DNA from: Bacillota bacterium
GTDB taxonomy: Bacteria; Sysuimicrobiota; Sysuimicrobiia; Sysuimicrobiales; Segetimicrobiaceae
Reading direction: 5' to 3'
DNA length: 32,756 nucleotides
Assembly: GCA_021324255.1 (NCBI GenBank)
Contig: JAJPJL010000089.1
Coordinates: forward strand, 1-32,756
In this document: positions 15,663 to 23,235 of the stretch, piece by piece
How the letters are laid out: each line of letters starts with the position of its first letter
Numbering within the stretch: position 1 is the first letter of the stretch
Notes under the pieces: generated by a model
Told to the model about the DNA's origin: nothing
Databases searched by the model: none
The model's input: the letters and a program-made list of their open reading frames with translations, nothing else
Position numbers and translations under genes: made by a program

Positions 15663-16925
15663 ATGCAGTTGGAACGCTGGCAACAGGTGCCGGCAGGCAC
15701 ACGCGATCTCCTGCCGCACGAGGCGGCTCGGGTGCGCGCGGTGATCGACCGCGTCCTCGACCGCATGCGGCGGTGGGGCTACCGCGAGGTGACGACGCCC
15801 ACGCTCGAATACCTCGACGTGCTCGTGCGCGGCGAAGGCGCCGCCGTGGGCGGGCGCCTGTTCAAGCTGGTGGACCGGGACGGCGAGCTCCTGGCGCTGC
15901 GGCCGGAGATGACGACGCCGGTGGCCCGCCTCGTCGCCACGCGGCTGCGCGCCGCGCCCCTGCCGCTCCGGCTCGCGTACGCGGGTCCGGTGTTCCGGTG
16001 GCGTGAAGCCGGGTCCGGCCGCCTTCGCGAGTTCCCGCAGGTCGGAGGCGAACTGGTGGGCGCCGGCACGCTGGAGGCGGACGCCGAGATCGTCACGCTG
16101 GCGGTGGAGGCGCTGCGGGCCACGGGCGTGGGGCAGTCCTCGGTCAGCCTCGGCCACGTCGGGTTCCTGCGTGGCCTCCTCGCCGGGCTCGGTCTTGCCG
16201 AACCGGCGCTCGACGGGATCCGCACGCTCCTCTACCAAAAGGACTTCGTCGGGCTGCGGCGCCTCCTCGAGGCCCACGGCGCGCCGCCGCCCCGTGTGCG
16301 CGCCGTGCTCGCGCTGCCGACGTTGCAGGGACCCCGGGCGCTCGAGGAGGCCCGCCGGCTCGCGGACACGCCGGAGCTTCTGGCGGTGGTCGAGGACCTC
16401 GCGGCGCTGGAGCGCATGCTACGGGCCTACGGCGTCTGGGACACCGTCACCCTGGACCTCGGCATCATCCGGGATTTCGACTACTATACGGGCATCGTCT
16501 TCGAAGGGCATACCACGGCGCTCGGTGTGCCGCTGCTGGGCGGCGGGCGGTACGACCGCCTGCTGGAGCGCTTCGGCGTGCCCCTTCCCGCGACAGGCTT
16601 CGCCGTCCGGGTTGAGCGCGTGCTGTCCGCCGGCGAGGAGCCGGCCGACGCCTGGGCGCCGGATGCCGTGGTGGCCTTCGACAACGGCAGCCGGGAGGCG
16701 GCGCTGGCCTGCGCGAAGCAGCTGCGCGAGCGCGGGCTCGTCGTGGCGGTCGAGGTGCAGGGCCGCTCGTGGGACGAGGTCGCCCGCGACGCGGAGGCGC
16801 GCGGCGCGGAGCGCGCGCTCCTGGTGCGCGGCGAGGCCGTCCTGGTCCGCGAGCGCGGCGGGCGCCAGCGCGTGATGCCGCTCGCTGCGCTGCGGGACGG
16901 GGAGGCCGGAGGGTGCCGGGAATGA
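15663..16925 (+). CDS. hisZ: ATP phosphoribosyltransferase regulatory subunit HisZ
   Basis: A 420-residue paralogue of histidyl-tRNA synthetase lacking aminoacylation, which forms the active, histidine-sensitive complex with short HisG. Visible are PAGTRDLLPHEA near the front (HisS-like motif 1 entry), EVTTPTLEYLDVLVRGEG, LALRPEMTTPVARLVATR (motif 2 region), GPVFRWREAGSGRLREFPQVGGELVG, DLGIIRDFDYYTGIVFEG and LLGGGRYDRLLERFG (motif 3 region), followed by an anticodon-binding-like C-terminal domain. The next gene is a short HisG, which supports HisZ over a true HisS. The ATG at 15663 is chosen because GGAGG lies seven bases upstream; a GTG at 15618 would add 15 Arg-rich residues. It overlaps hisG by four bases. 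Confidence 0.92.
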   Translation: MQLERWQQVPAGTRDLLPHEAARVRAVIDRVLDRMRRWGYREVTTPTLEYLDVLVRGEGAAVGGRLFKLVDRDGELLALRPEMTTPVARLVATRLRAAPLPLRLAYAGPVFRWREAGSGRLREFPQVGGELVGAGTLEADAEIVTLAVEALRATGVGQSSVSLGHVGFLRGLLAGLGLAEPALDGIRTLLYQKDFVGLRRLLEAHGAPPPRVRAVLALPTLQGPRALEEARRLADTPELLAVVEDLAALERMLRAYGVWDTVTLDLGIIRDFDYYTGIVFEGHTTALGVPLLGGGRYDRLLERFGVPLPATGFAVRVERVLSAGEEPADAWAPDAVVAFDNGSREAALACAKQLRERGLVVAVEVQGRSWDEVARDAEARGAERALLVRGEAVLVRERGGRQRVMPLAALRDGEAGGCRE

Positions 16926-17575
16926 GCTGCGTCACGATCGCCATTCCATCGGGACGGTTGCAGGAAGACGCGGTGCGCACGCTCGAAGCCGCGGGTTACC
17001 TGGCGCCCGGGGCGTGGCGCGAGACGCGTCGGCTGATCCTGCCGGGCGCCGGCGGCACGGTGCGCTGCCTGATTGCGAAGCCCGCGGACCTCCTGACGTA
17101 CGTCGAGTACGGCGCGGCGGACCTCGGGATCGCGGGCAAGGACGTGCTCCTCGAGCGGGCCGGCGACGTCTACGAACTCGTCGACCTCGGCTTTGGATTC
17201 TGCCGGGGCGTGCTCGCGTTTCCCGAGGATTCGGCCGGCGACTGGGAGCGCAAGCATGCGGTGAGGATTGCCACGAAATACCCGCGGGTGACGGAGCGCT
17301 ACTTCTGGAGCCGCGGCCGCGCGGTCGACGTCATCACGATGCATGGGACGGTCGAGTTGGCCCCGCTGGTCGGCCTGGCCGATGGGATCATGGACCTCGT
17401 GATGACGGGGCGCACGCTCGCGGACAATCATCTGGTCGAGGTGGCGGAACTGTTCCAGGCGACGGCCCGGCTGGTGGTCAACCGCGTCAGCCTCCGCAGC
17501 CGCGCGGACGCGGTGGCCGCCGCCGTCGACCGGCTGCGCGGCGCGGCCGGCCGGCGTGCGCCGGCGCCTCGATGA
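16922..17575 (+). CDS. hisG: ATP phosphoribosyltransferase, short-form catalytic subunit
   Basis: A 217-residue enzyme that joins ATP and PRPP in the first step of histidine synthesis. Signatures are IAIPSGRLQEDAVRTLEAAG, IAKPADLLTYVEYGAADLGIAGKDVL, RIATKYPRVTERYF and GTVELAPLVGLADGIMDLVMTGRTLADNHL. The C-terminal regulatory ACT-like domain of long HisG is absent, so it needs the adjacent HisZ. The ATG at 16922 overlaps the hisZ stop (ATGA arrangement), with GGAGG upstream. The open frame extends well upstream within hisZ, but that part has no HisG character. Confidence 0.96.
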   Translation: MSCVTIAIPSGRLQEDAVRTLEAAGYLAPGAWRETRRLILPGAGGTVRCLIAKPADLLTYVEYGAADLGIAGKDVLLERAGDVYELVDLGFGFCRGVLAFPEDSAGDWERKHAVRIATKYPRVTERYFWSRGRAVDVITMHGTVELAPLVGLADGIMDLVMTGRTLADNHLVEVAELFQATARLVVNRVSLRSRADAVAAAVDRLRGAAGRRAPAPR

Positions 17576-17609
17576 GGCCCGCGACGCCGCCGGACGGGGA
17601 GGAGCGCCC

Positions 17610-18920
17610 GTGGACGTCCTGAGGCTCGGCGAGGCATCGCCCGCGCGGTTGGAGCGCATGCTTCGCCGCGCCCGCGCCGAGGCGCTGACCCCGGAGCGGC
17701 TGGCGCACGTCCGTGACATCATCGACGACGTGCGGCGGCGGGGAGACGTCGCCGTGGTCGAGCATACCGAGCGCTACGACGGCGTCCGGCTCGCGCCGGA
17801 GCGCCTGCGCGTCGATCGCGCGGAGACCGTGCGCGCCTACGAGACCGTCGATGACGGTCTCCGCACGGCCCTGGAAACGAGCATCGCGCGGACCCGGCGG
17901 TACAGCGAGTGGCTGCGGCCGCCCCAGCTCGTCTTGGACGAAGTGGAGCCGGGCATGACCGTGGGCGTCAAGTGGACGCCGGTGGAGAGCGCCGGCATCT
18001 ACGTGCCGAGCGGCAAAGGGGCGTTCCCCTCCACGTTCGTGACGATGGCGGTGCCCGCGGTCGTGGCCGGCGTCGAGGAGATCGCGGCGGTGACGCCGCC
18101 CAGCCCGGACGGCGGCGCAGACCCGGCGCTCCTGGTTGCGGCGGACCTGCTCGGGATCACGCAGGTCTTTCGCGCAAACGGCGTGGCCGGCGTCGCCGCG
18201 CTCGCGTTCGGCACGGCGACGTTTCCGCGCGTCGGGCTCCTCGGCGGCCCGGGCAATCCCTACGTGCTCGCGGCTCAGCTGGCCCTCCAGAGCTACGGCA
18301 TCCGGCTGCTCGCGGCGCTCGGCCCGACGGAGTCCATGATCCTGGCCGACGGCACCGCGGATCCCCGGCGCCTCGCCCTGGATCTGTTGAACGAAGCCGA
18401 GCACGGCGCCGACTCCGCGGCGATTCTCGTGACCGACGACGCGGCGCTGGTGGACGACGTGCAGGACGTGCTGCCGCGCTACCTGGCCCAGTTGCCGGAG
18501 CGGCGCCGTGAGTTCGCGACCGCGGCGCTCCAGGACTGCGGGGGCGCCGTCGTGGCGCGCACCGTCGACGAGGCGATTGACTTCGTCAACGCCTACGCGC
18601 CGGAGCATCTGCAGATCGCGACACGGGATCCCGCCGCGACGCTCGGCCGGATCAGGCACGCGGGCGAGGTGCTCCTCGGTCAGGATACGCCGTTCTCCGC
18701 GGGAAACTACGCGATCGGCGTGCCCGCCGCGTTGCCCACGGGCGGATCGGCGCGGATCGGATCGGGCGTGACCGTCCTGAGCTACCTCAAGACCACCTCG
18801 GTGGCGCATCTGGATGCGCGCGGGCTCGCCGCCGTGCGGCCCGTTGTGGAGCGTCTCGGCCGATACGAGGACTTTCCGGCCCATGTCCTCGCGGTGACGG
18901 CGCGCGGCGGGCCGGCATGA
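17610..18920 (+). CDS. hisD: Histidinol dehydrogenase
   Basis: A 436-residue zinc enzyme that oxidises L-histidinol to histidine in two NAD-dependent steps, the last two reactions of the pathway. Features are GDVAVVEHTERYDG near the front, the VESAGIYVPSGKGAFPSTFVTM block, VAALAFGTATFPRVGLLGGPGNPYV (cofactor region), LGPTESMILADG, NEAEHGADSAAILVTD (zinc and catalytic Glu/His region), NAYAPEHLQI and FSAGNYAIGVPAALPTGGSAR. GTG at 17610 is preferred: GGGGAGGAG lies five bases upstream and the length matches the family. A start at 17556 inside hisG would add 18 poorly conserved residues. It overlaps hisB by four bases. Confidence 0.96.
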   Translation: MDVLRLGEASPARLERMLRRARAEALTPERLAHVRDIIDDVRRRGDVAVVEHTERYDGVRLAPERLRVDRAETVRAYETVDDGLRTALETSIARTRRYSEWLRPPQLVLDEVEPGMTVGVKWTPVESAGIYVPSGKGAFPSTFVTMAVPAVVAGVEEIAAVTPPSPDGGADPALLVAADLLGITQVFRANGVAGVAALAFGTATFPRVGLLGGPGNPYVLAAQLALQSYGIRLLAALGPTESMILADGTADPRRLALDLLNEAEHGADSAAILVTDDAALVDDVQDVLPRYLAQLPERRREFATAALQDCGGAVVARTVDEAIDFVNAYAPEHLQIATRDPAATLGRIRHAGEVLLGQDTPFSAGNYAIGVPAALPTGGSARIGSGVTVLSYLKTTSVAHLDARGLAAVRPVVERLGRYEDFPAHVLAVTARGGPA

Positions 18921-19507
18921 TCCGACGTGGACACGCCGCCCGCGCCACGGCGGAGACGCGCGTCGAGGCGGCGTGGACGCTCGACGGCACCGGCCGGTGC
19001 GAGGCCTCGACCGGCATCCCGTTCCTGGACCACATGCTGGCGCAGGTCGCGCGCCACGGGCGGTTCGACCTGGCGGTGACCGCCGCGGGGGACCTCGCCG
19101 TCGACGGGCACCACACGGTGGAAGACGTCGGCATCGCGCTGGGCCGCGCGCTGCGTGACGCGCTCGGTGCGGGCGCGGGCATCCGGCGGTACGCGTCCGC
19201 GCACGCGCCGCTGGACGAGGCGCTCGTGCTGGCCGTCGTGGATGTGAGCGGGCGGCCGTTTTTGCACTACGCCCTTCCCGTGGCGCGCCGCCGCCTCGGC
19301 GCCTATGACACCGACCTGACGGAGGAGTTTTTCCGCGCGCTCGCCATGAACGCGGCGATCACCGTGCACGTCATGCTCGTGCACGGTCGCAACGCGCACC
19401 ACATCGTGGAGGCCGCGTTCAAGGCTCTGGCCCTGGCGCTGGACCGCGCCACGGAGCGGGACCCGCGCGTGGCCGACGTCCCGTCGACCAAGGGGACGCT
19501 CACATGA
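18917..19507 (+). CDS. hisB: Imidazoleglycerol-phosphate dehydratase
   Basis: A 196-residue manganese enzyme that removes water from imidazoleglycerol phosphate to give imidazole-acetol phosphate. It is the single-function form; the fused phosphatase domain of enterobacterial HisB is absent. Signatures are STGIPFLDHMLAQVARHG, DLAVDGHHTVEDVGIALGRAL (metal-binding HHxxED), and the second half repeat EEFFRALAMNAAITVHV...GRNAHHIVEAAFKALALALDRA. The usual length is about 195-200 residues. It overlaps the stop of hisD and the start of hisH by four bases on each side, so translation is tightly coupled. Confidence 0.96.
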   Translation: MIRRGHAARATAETRVEAAWTLDGTGRCEASTGIPFLDHMLAQVARHGRFDLAVTAAGDLAVDGHHTVEDVGIALGRALRDALGAGAGIRRYASAHAPLDEALVLAVVDVSGRPFLHYALPVARRRLGAYDTDLTEEFFRALAMNAAITVHVMLVHGRNAHHIVEAAFKALALALDRATERDPRVADVPSTKGTLT

Positions 19508-20130
19508 TCGCCATCGTGGATTACGGCGCCGGCAATCTCCACAGCATCCGGCAGGCGCTCGCGCGTCTGGCGCTGGATGCGAGGATCGTCGAGGCGCCGG
19601 CCGCGCTGCGCGACGCCGCGGCGCTCGTCGTTCCCGGGGACGGCGCGTTCGGGCCCGCCGCCGCGCGGCTGCGCGCCCTCGGCTGGGACGAGCGGATCCG
19701 CGAACACGTGCGCGCGGGGCGGCCGTTTCTCGGCATCTGCCTCGGGATGCAGCTCCTCTTCGACGAGAGCGAGGAGGACGGGCGGCACGCCGGCCTCGGC
19801 ATTGTGCCCGGCCGCGTCGTGCGCTTGCCGGATACGGTCAAGGTGCCGCACATCGGCTGGAACCGGCTGCGCGTGGTGCGGCCGTCCCCGCTCCTCGCCG
19901 GCGTCGCCACGGGGGCGTACGTGTACTTCGTGCACTCCTACTACGCGGTCCCGGCCGATCCGGCCGTCGTCGCGGCGACCGCGCCCTACGGGGTCGAGGT
20001 CCCCGCCGTGGTGGGCCGGGGCAATCTCTGGACGACGCAGTTTCACCCCGAGAAGTCGGGCGCGGTGGGGGTTCGCATGCTGCAGAACATCGCGAGGTGG
20101 ATGGTCGGTGCTGGTGCTGCCGTCCGTTGA
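19504..20130 (+). CDS. hisH: Imidazole glycerol phosphate synthase, glutaminase subunit
   Basis: A 208-residue class I glutamine amidotransferase that feeds ammonia to HisF. It starts IAIVDYGAGNLHSIRQAL. The nucleophile is in FLGICLGMQLLFDESEE and the His-Glu pair in TTQFHPEKSG, so the catalytic triad is intact. The usual PGVG oxyanion-strand motif reads PGDG here (residues 44-47), a Val-to-Asp change. The end of the gene overlaps hisA by 23 bases. Confidence 0.95.
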   Translation: MIAIVDYGAGNLHSIRQALARLALDARIVEAPAALRDAAALVVPGDGAFGPAAARLRALGWDERIREHVRAGRPFLGICLGMQLLFDESEEDGRHAGLGIVPGRVVRLPDTVKVPHIGWNRLRVVRPSPLLAGVATGAYVYFVHSYYAVPADPAVVAATAPYGVEVPAVVGRGNLWTTQFHPEKSGAVGVRMLQNIARWMVGAGAAVR

Positions 20131-20830
20131 CATCCGGCAGGGGCGGTGCGTGCGGTTGATCCAGGGCGCCCGGGACCGCGAGCTCGTCTACGGTGACGAT
20201 CCGGTCGCGGCCGCGCAACGGTGGGAGGCCCAGGGCGCGCCGGCGTTGCACGTCGTCGATCTCGACGGCGCGTTCCAGGGGCGCCCCGTGAACGAGGACA
20301 CGATCGCGCGGTTGATCCGCGCGGTGCGCGTGCCGGTCCAGGTCGGTGGCGGCATCCGCGACGCGGCGGCGGTGGCGCGGTACCTGGCCGGAGGCGCGGC
20401 GCGGGTCGTCCTCGGGACCGCGGCCGCGACGTCGCCGGACCTCCTTCGAAGCGTCTGCGCGCAGTTCGGCGATCGCGTGGCCGTCGGCATCGACGCGCGC
20501 GGAGGGACCGTGGTGACGGACGGGTGGATCACGGCGACGGGTGAACGGGCGGTCGACGCCGCGGCGCGGGTGATCGAGGCCGGCGCCGGGCGTCTCGTCT
20601 ACACGGACACCGGCCGCGACGGGATGCTCGGGGGGCCAAACCTCCGCGAGCTCGAGGCGGTGCTCGAGGTCGCCGCCGTGCCGGTGATCGCGTCGGGCGG
20701 GGTGGCCTCCGCCGCCGATGTGCGCAGCCTCCGGACCCTCGAGGCGCGGGGGTTGGAGGGCGTGATCGTGGGCCGCGCCTTGTACGAGGGGCGCGCGCGC
20801 CTCGGGGACCTCCTCGCCGCGGCGGCGTAG
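20108..20830 (+). CDS. hisA: ProFAR isomerase (phosphoribosylformimino-AICAR isomerase)
   Basis: A 240-residue (beta-alpha)8 barrel that opens the ribose ring of ProFAR to PRFAR. The start [20 protein letters not shown] includes the catalytic base Asp (D8). [33 protein letters not shown] (first phosphate site), the second catalytic Asp in [15 protein letters not shown], and [16 protein letters not shown] (second phosphate site) follow. It starts at GTG 20108 within hisH (23-base overlap); a GTG at 20114 is also possible. The tryptophan-pathway variant PriA cannot be excluded from sequence alone, but no trp gene is nearby. Confidence 0.93.
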   Translation: MLVLPSVDIRQGRCVRLIQGARDRELVYGDDPVAAAQRWEAQGAPALHVVDLDGAFQGRPVNEDTIARLIRAVRVPVQVGGGIRDAAAVARYLAGGAARVVLGTAAATSPDLLRSVCAQFGDRVAVGIDARGGTVVTDGWITATGERAVDAAARVIEAGAGRLVYTDTGRDGMLGGPNLRELEAVLEVAAVPVIASGGVASAADVRSLRTLEARGLEGVIVGRALYEGRARLGDLLAAAA

Positions 20831-20831
20831 C

Positions 20832-21617
20832 GTGCTGATCCGGCGCGTCATCCCGTGTCTCGATGTGCGCGCGGGCCGCGTCGTCAAGGGGACGCGGTTT
20901 GTCGATCTGCGCGACGCCGGCGATCCGGTCGAGCTCGCGGCGCTGTACGATCGCGAGGGCGCCGACGAGGTGGTGTTTTTGGACATCGCCGCGAGCCACG
21001 AAGGGCGGGGCATTATGGAGGACGTTGTGCGCAAGACCGCCGAGGTGCTCACGATCCCGTTCATGGTGGGCGGCGGGCTGCGCAGCGCGGAGGACATGCG
21101 GCGGATGCTCCGTGCCGGCGCCGACAAGGTGGCGATCAACACGGCGGCCGTGCGGCGGCCGGAGCTCATCCACGAAGCGGCGCGCCTGTTCGGCAGCCAG
21201 TGCGTCGCCGTGGCCGTGGATGCGCGCCGGACCGGGCGCGGCCGGTGGGAGGTGTGCGTGCACGGCGGCCGCACGCCCACGGGCATGGATGCGGTCGCGT
21301 GGAGCGTCGAGGCCGCCGCGCTCGGTGCGGGCGAGCTCTTGGTGACGAGCATGGACGAGGACGGGCGCGAAGACGGCTACGATCTGCCGCTGCTGCGCGC
21401 CGTCACCCAGGCCGTGCGGATCCCCGTCATCGCGTCCGGCGGCGCCGGAACCCCTGAGCACCTCTGGGCCGCCATCGTCGAAGCGGACGCGGACGCCGTC
21501 CTGGCCGCTTCGATTTTCCACTATCGCAAGTACAGCATCGCCGCGGTCAAGGCATTCCTGGCGGAGCGCGGCGTGGCCGTGCGCCCGGTGGAGGGACAGC
21601 ATGCTGCAAGCCGATGA
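20832..21617 (+). CDS. hisF: Imidazole glycerol phosphate synthase, cyclase subunit
   Basis: A 261-residue (beta-alpha)8 barrel that uses HisH-derived ammonia to convert PRFAR into imidazoleglycerol phosphate and [25 protein letters not shown] contains catalytic Asp D11. [67 protein letters not shown] (second catalytic Asp), [16 protein letters not shown] and [14 protein letters not shown] follow the family order. The GTG start is one base after the hisA stop. It overlaps hisIE by 17 bases. Confidence 0.96.
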   Translation: MLIRRVIPCLDVRAGRVVKGTRFVDLRDAGDPVELAALYDREGADEVVFLDIAASHEGRGIMEDVVRKTAEVLTIPFMVGGGLRSAEDMRRMLRAGADKVAINTAAVRRPELIHEAARLFGSQCVAVAVDARRTGRGRWEVCVHGGRTPTGMDAVAWSVEAAALGAGELLVTSMDEDGREDGYDLPLLRAVTQAVRIPVIASGGAGTPEHLWAAIVEADADAVLAASIFHYRKYSIAAVKAFLAERGVAVRPVEGQHAASR

Positions 21618-22287
21618 GGTCGCCTTCGACGCGGCGGGGCTCGTGACCGCCGTGGCCCAAGACGCCGCCACCGGCGGGGTGCTGATGGTGGCGTACATGA
21701 ACCGCGAGGCGCTTCAACGGACCCTCGCCACACAGGAGGCCTGGTATTGGAGCCGCTCGCGGCGGCGGCTGTGGCGCAAGGGAGAGACGTCGGGGCACAC
21801 GCAGCACGTGCGCGGCGTGCGGCTCGACTGCGACGGCGATGCCCTCGTCGTGACCGTGGACCAAACCGGCCCCGCCTGCCACACCGGCCGCGCCACGTGC
21901 TTTTATAGGAGGGTGACGCTCGACGGTGATCGGATCCGCGCGGATGCCCAGCCGGACGGCCACGAGGGATCGCCGGGCGCGGCCGCCTCGACGGAGCGCG
22001 GCGCGGGCGCCTCGGTGCTGGACGAGCTCATCGGCGTGCTCCAGGAGCGAGTCCGCGCGCCGCGGGCCGGGTCCTACACGTCGGCATTGCTGGCCGAAGG
22101 GCTCGCCCGGCTCAACGAGAAGGTGATGGAGGAGGCAGCCGAGGTCACCCGCGCGGCGAGGAAGGAGACGCCCTCGAGGCTCGTCGAGGAAACCGCGGAT
22201 CTGTGGTATCACACGCTGGTCCTGCTCGCGCACCAGGGCGTGGATCCGGCGCGCGTGTTCGACGAGCTGGCCAAGCGCAGGCGGTAA
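21601..22287 (+). CDS. hisIE: Bifunctional phosphoribosyl-AMP cyclohydrolase / phosphoribosyl-ATP pyrophosphatase
   Basis: A 228-residue fusion carrying out steps 2 and 3 of histidine synthesis. The HisI domain (about 1-120) has [35 protein letters not shown] and the zinc-binding cysteines in [29 protein letters not shown]. After a linker, the HisE domain (about 137-228) has [40 protein letters not shown] and [19 protein letters not shown] with metal-binding Glu/Asp residues. It is the last his gene of the run. No hisC or hisN-type gene follows directly; a phosphoesterase starts 60 bp downstream. Confidence 0.95.
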   Translation: MLQADEVAFDAAGLVTAVAQDAATGGVLMVAYMNREALQRTLATQEAWYWSRSRRRLWRKGETSGHTQHVRGVRLDCDGDALVVTVDQTGPACHTGRATCFYRRVTLDGDRIRADAQPDGHEGSPGAAASTERGAGASVLDELIGVLQERVRAPRAGSYTSALLAEGLARLNEKVMEEAAEVTRAARKETPSRLVEETADLWYHTLVLLAHQGVDPARVFDELAKRRR

Positions 22288-22347
22288 CGGCCGCCGCGTG
22301 CGCCGGCGTGGCGCGTCGCGCGGCCGCCGCCGGGCCGGGATAGCGCG

Positions 22348-23082
22348 ATGCGGTACGTCATCTTCTCCGATGTGCACGCGAACCTCGAGGCGCTCGAGCG
22401 GGTGCTCGCGCACGCCGCTCGGGCGCAGCCGGACGCCTACGTGTGTCTCGGCGATGTGGTGGGCTACGGTCCCAACCCAAACGAATGCGTCGCCCGCGTG
22501 CGCGATCTCGGCGCCGGGACCGTCGCCGGCAACCATGACCGGGCGGCCGTCGGCGCGGTGGACCTCGGGCGGTTCAGCCCCGTGGCGCGGGCCGCGATCG
22601 AATGGACCCAGGGCGCGCTGGACCCGGCGGCGCGCGCATGGCTCGCCGCCCTCCCGCTCCGCCGCGACGTCGGCGGTTGTCTCGCCGTCCACGGGAGCCC
22701 GCGCGACCCGATCGAGGAGTATCTCCTCGATCTTCCGGGCGCGCTCGCGAACTTCGCCGCGGAGCCGTTCGCGTGCTGCTTCGTCGGGCACACGCACGTG
22801 CCCGGCGCGTTCGCCCTGGAGCCCGACGGGCGGGTCGGCGCCACCGAGCTGCCTCCCGGCTCGGCGGTCCGCTTGCGGCCCGAGGTCCGCTATCTCATCA
22901 ACGTCGGAAGCGTCGGCCAGCCGCGCGACGGCGATCCCCGGGCATCGTACCTGGTCTTCGATGACCGGGCCGCCACGGTGACGCTGCGGCGGGTGCCGTA
23001 CGCGCTGGAGAAGACGCAGGCCAAGATCGCGGCGGTGGCGCTCCCGCCGCTGCTGGCGGAGCGTCTGGCGATCGGGCGCTAG
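22348..23082 (+). CDS. Calcineurin-like metallophosphoesterase
   Basis: A 244-residue protein of the YfcE/MJ0936-type metallophosphoesterase family. All metal motifs are present in order: FSDVHANLEAL (D8, H10), CLGDVVGYGPNPNECV, AGNHDRAAVG, AVHGSPRDP, FVGHTHVPG, then NVGSVGQPRDGDPRASYLVF. Such enzymes hydrolyse phosphomonoesters or phosphodiesters with two metal ions; the physiological substrate is not readable. The GDxxGYGPxPxEC-GNHD pattern is common in uncharacterised bacterial members. It starts 60 bp after hisIE with no obvious new promoter and may be the last gene of the his operon. Since no histidinol phosphatase is in the window, that role is a speculative possibility. Confidence 0.88.
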   Translation: MRYVIFSDVHANLEALERVLAHAARAQPDAYVCLGDVVGYGPNPNECVARVRDLGAGTVAGNHDRAAVGAVDLGRFSPVARAAIEWTQGALDPAARAWLAALPLRRDVGGCLAVHGSPRDPIEEYLLDLPGALANFAAEPFACCFVGHTHVPGAFALEPDGRVGATELPPGSAVRLRPEVRYLINVGSVGQPRDGDPRASYLVFDDRAATVTLRRVPYALEKTQAKIAAVALPPLLAERLAIGR

Positions 23083-23235
23083 CCGGGACGCGACGACGGC
23101 GATCCGCCGCCGCGTCCGCCCAACGGGAGGGAGCGCTTTTCGCACCGGCGAACGTGGACTCGCCGGATGCTCCGCGCGGACGTCGCCGTGCCGCAGCGTC
23201 CGGACCAGCCGCACCGAACGGAGGTGGACCCAGCT

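Noticed and set aside
22288-22347. A terminator between hisIE and the phosphoesterase
   Set aside because: GC-rich partial inverted repeats are present, but there is no clean stem and no T-tract.
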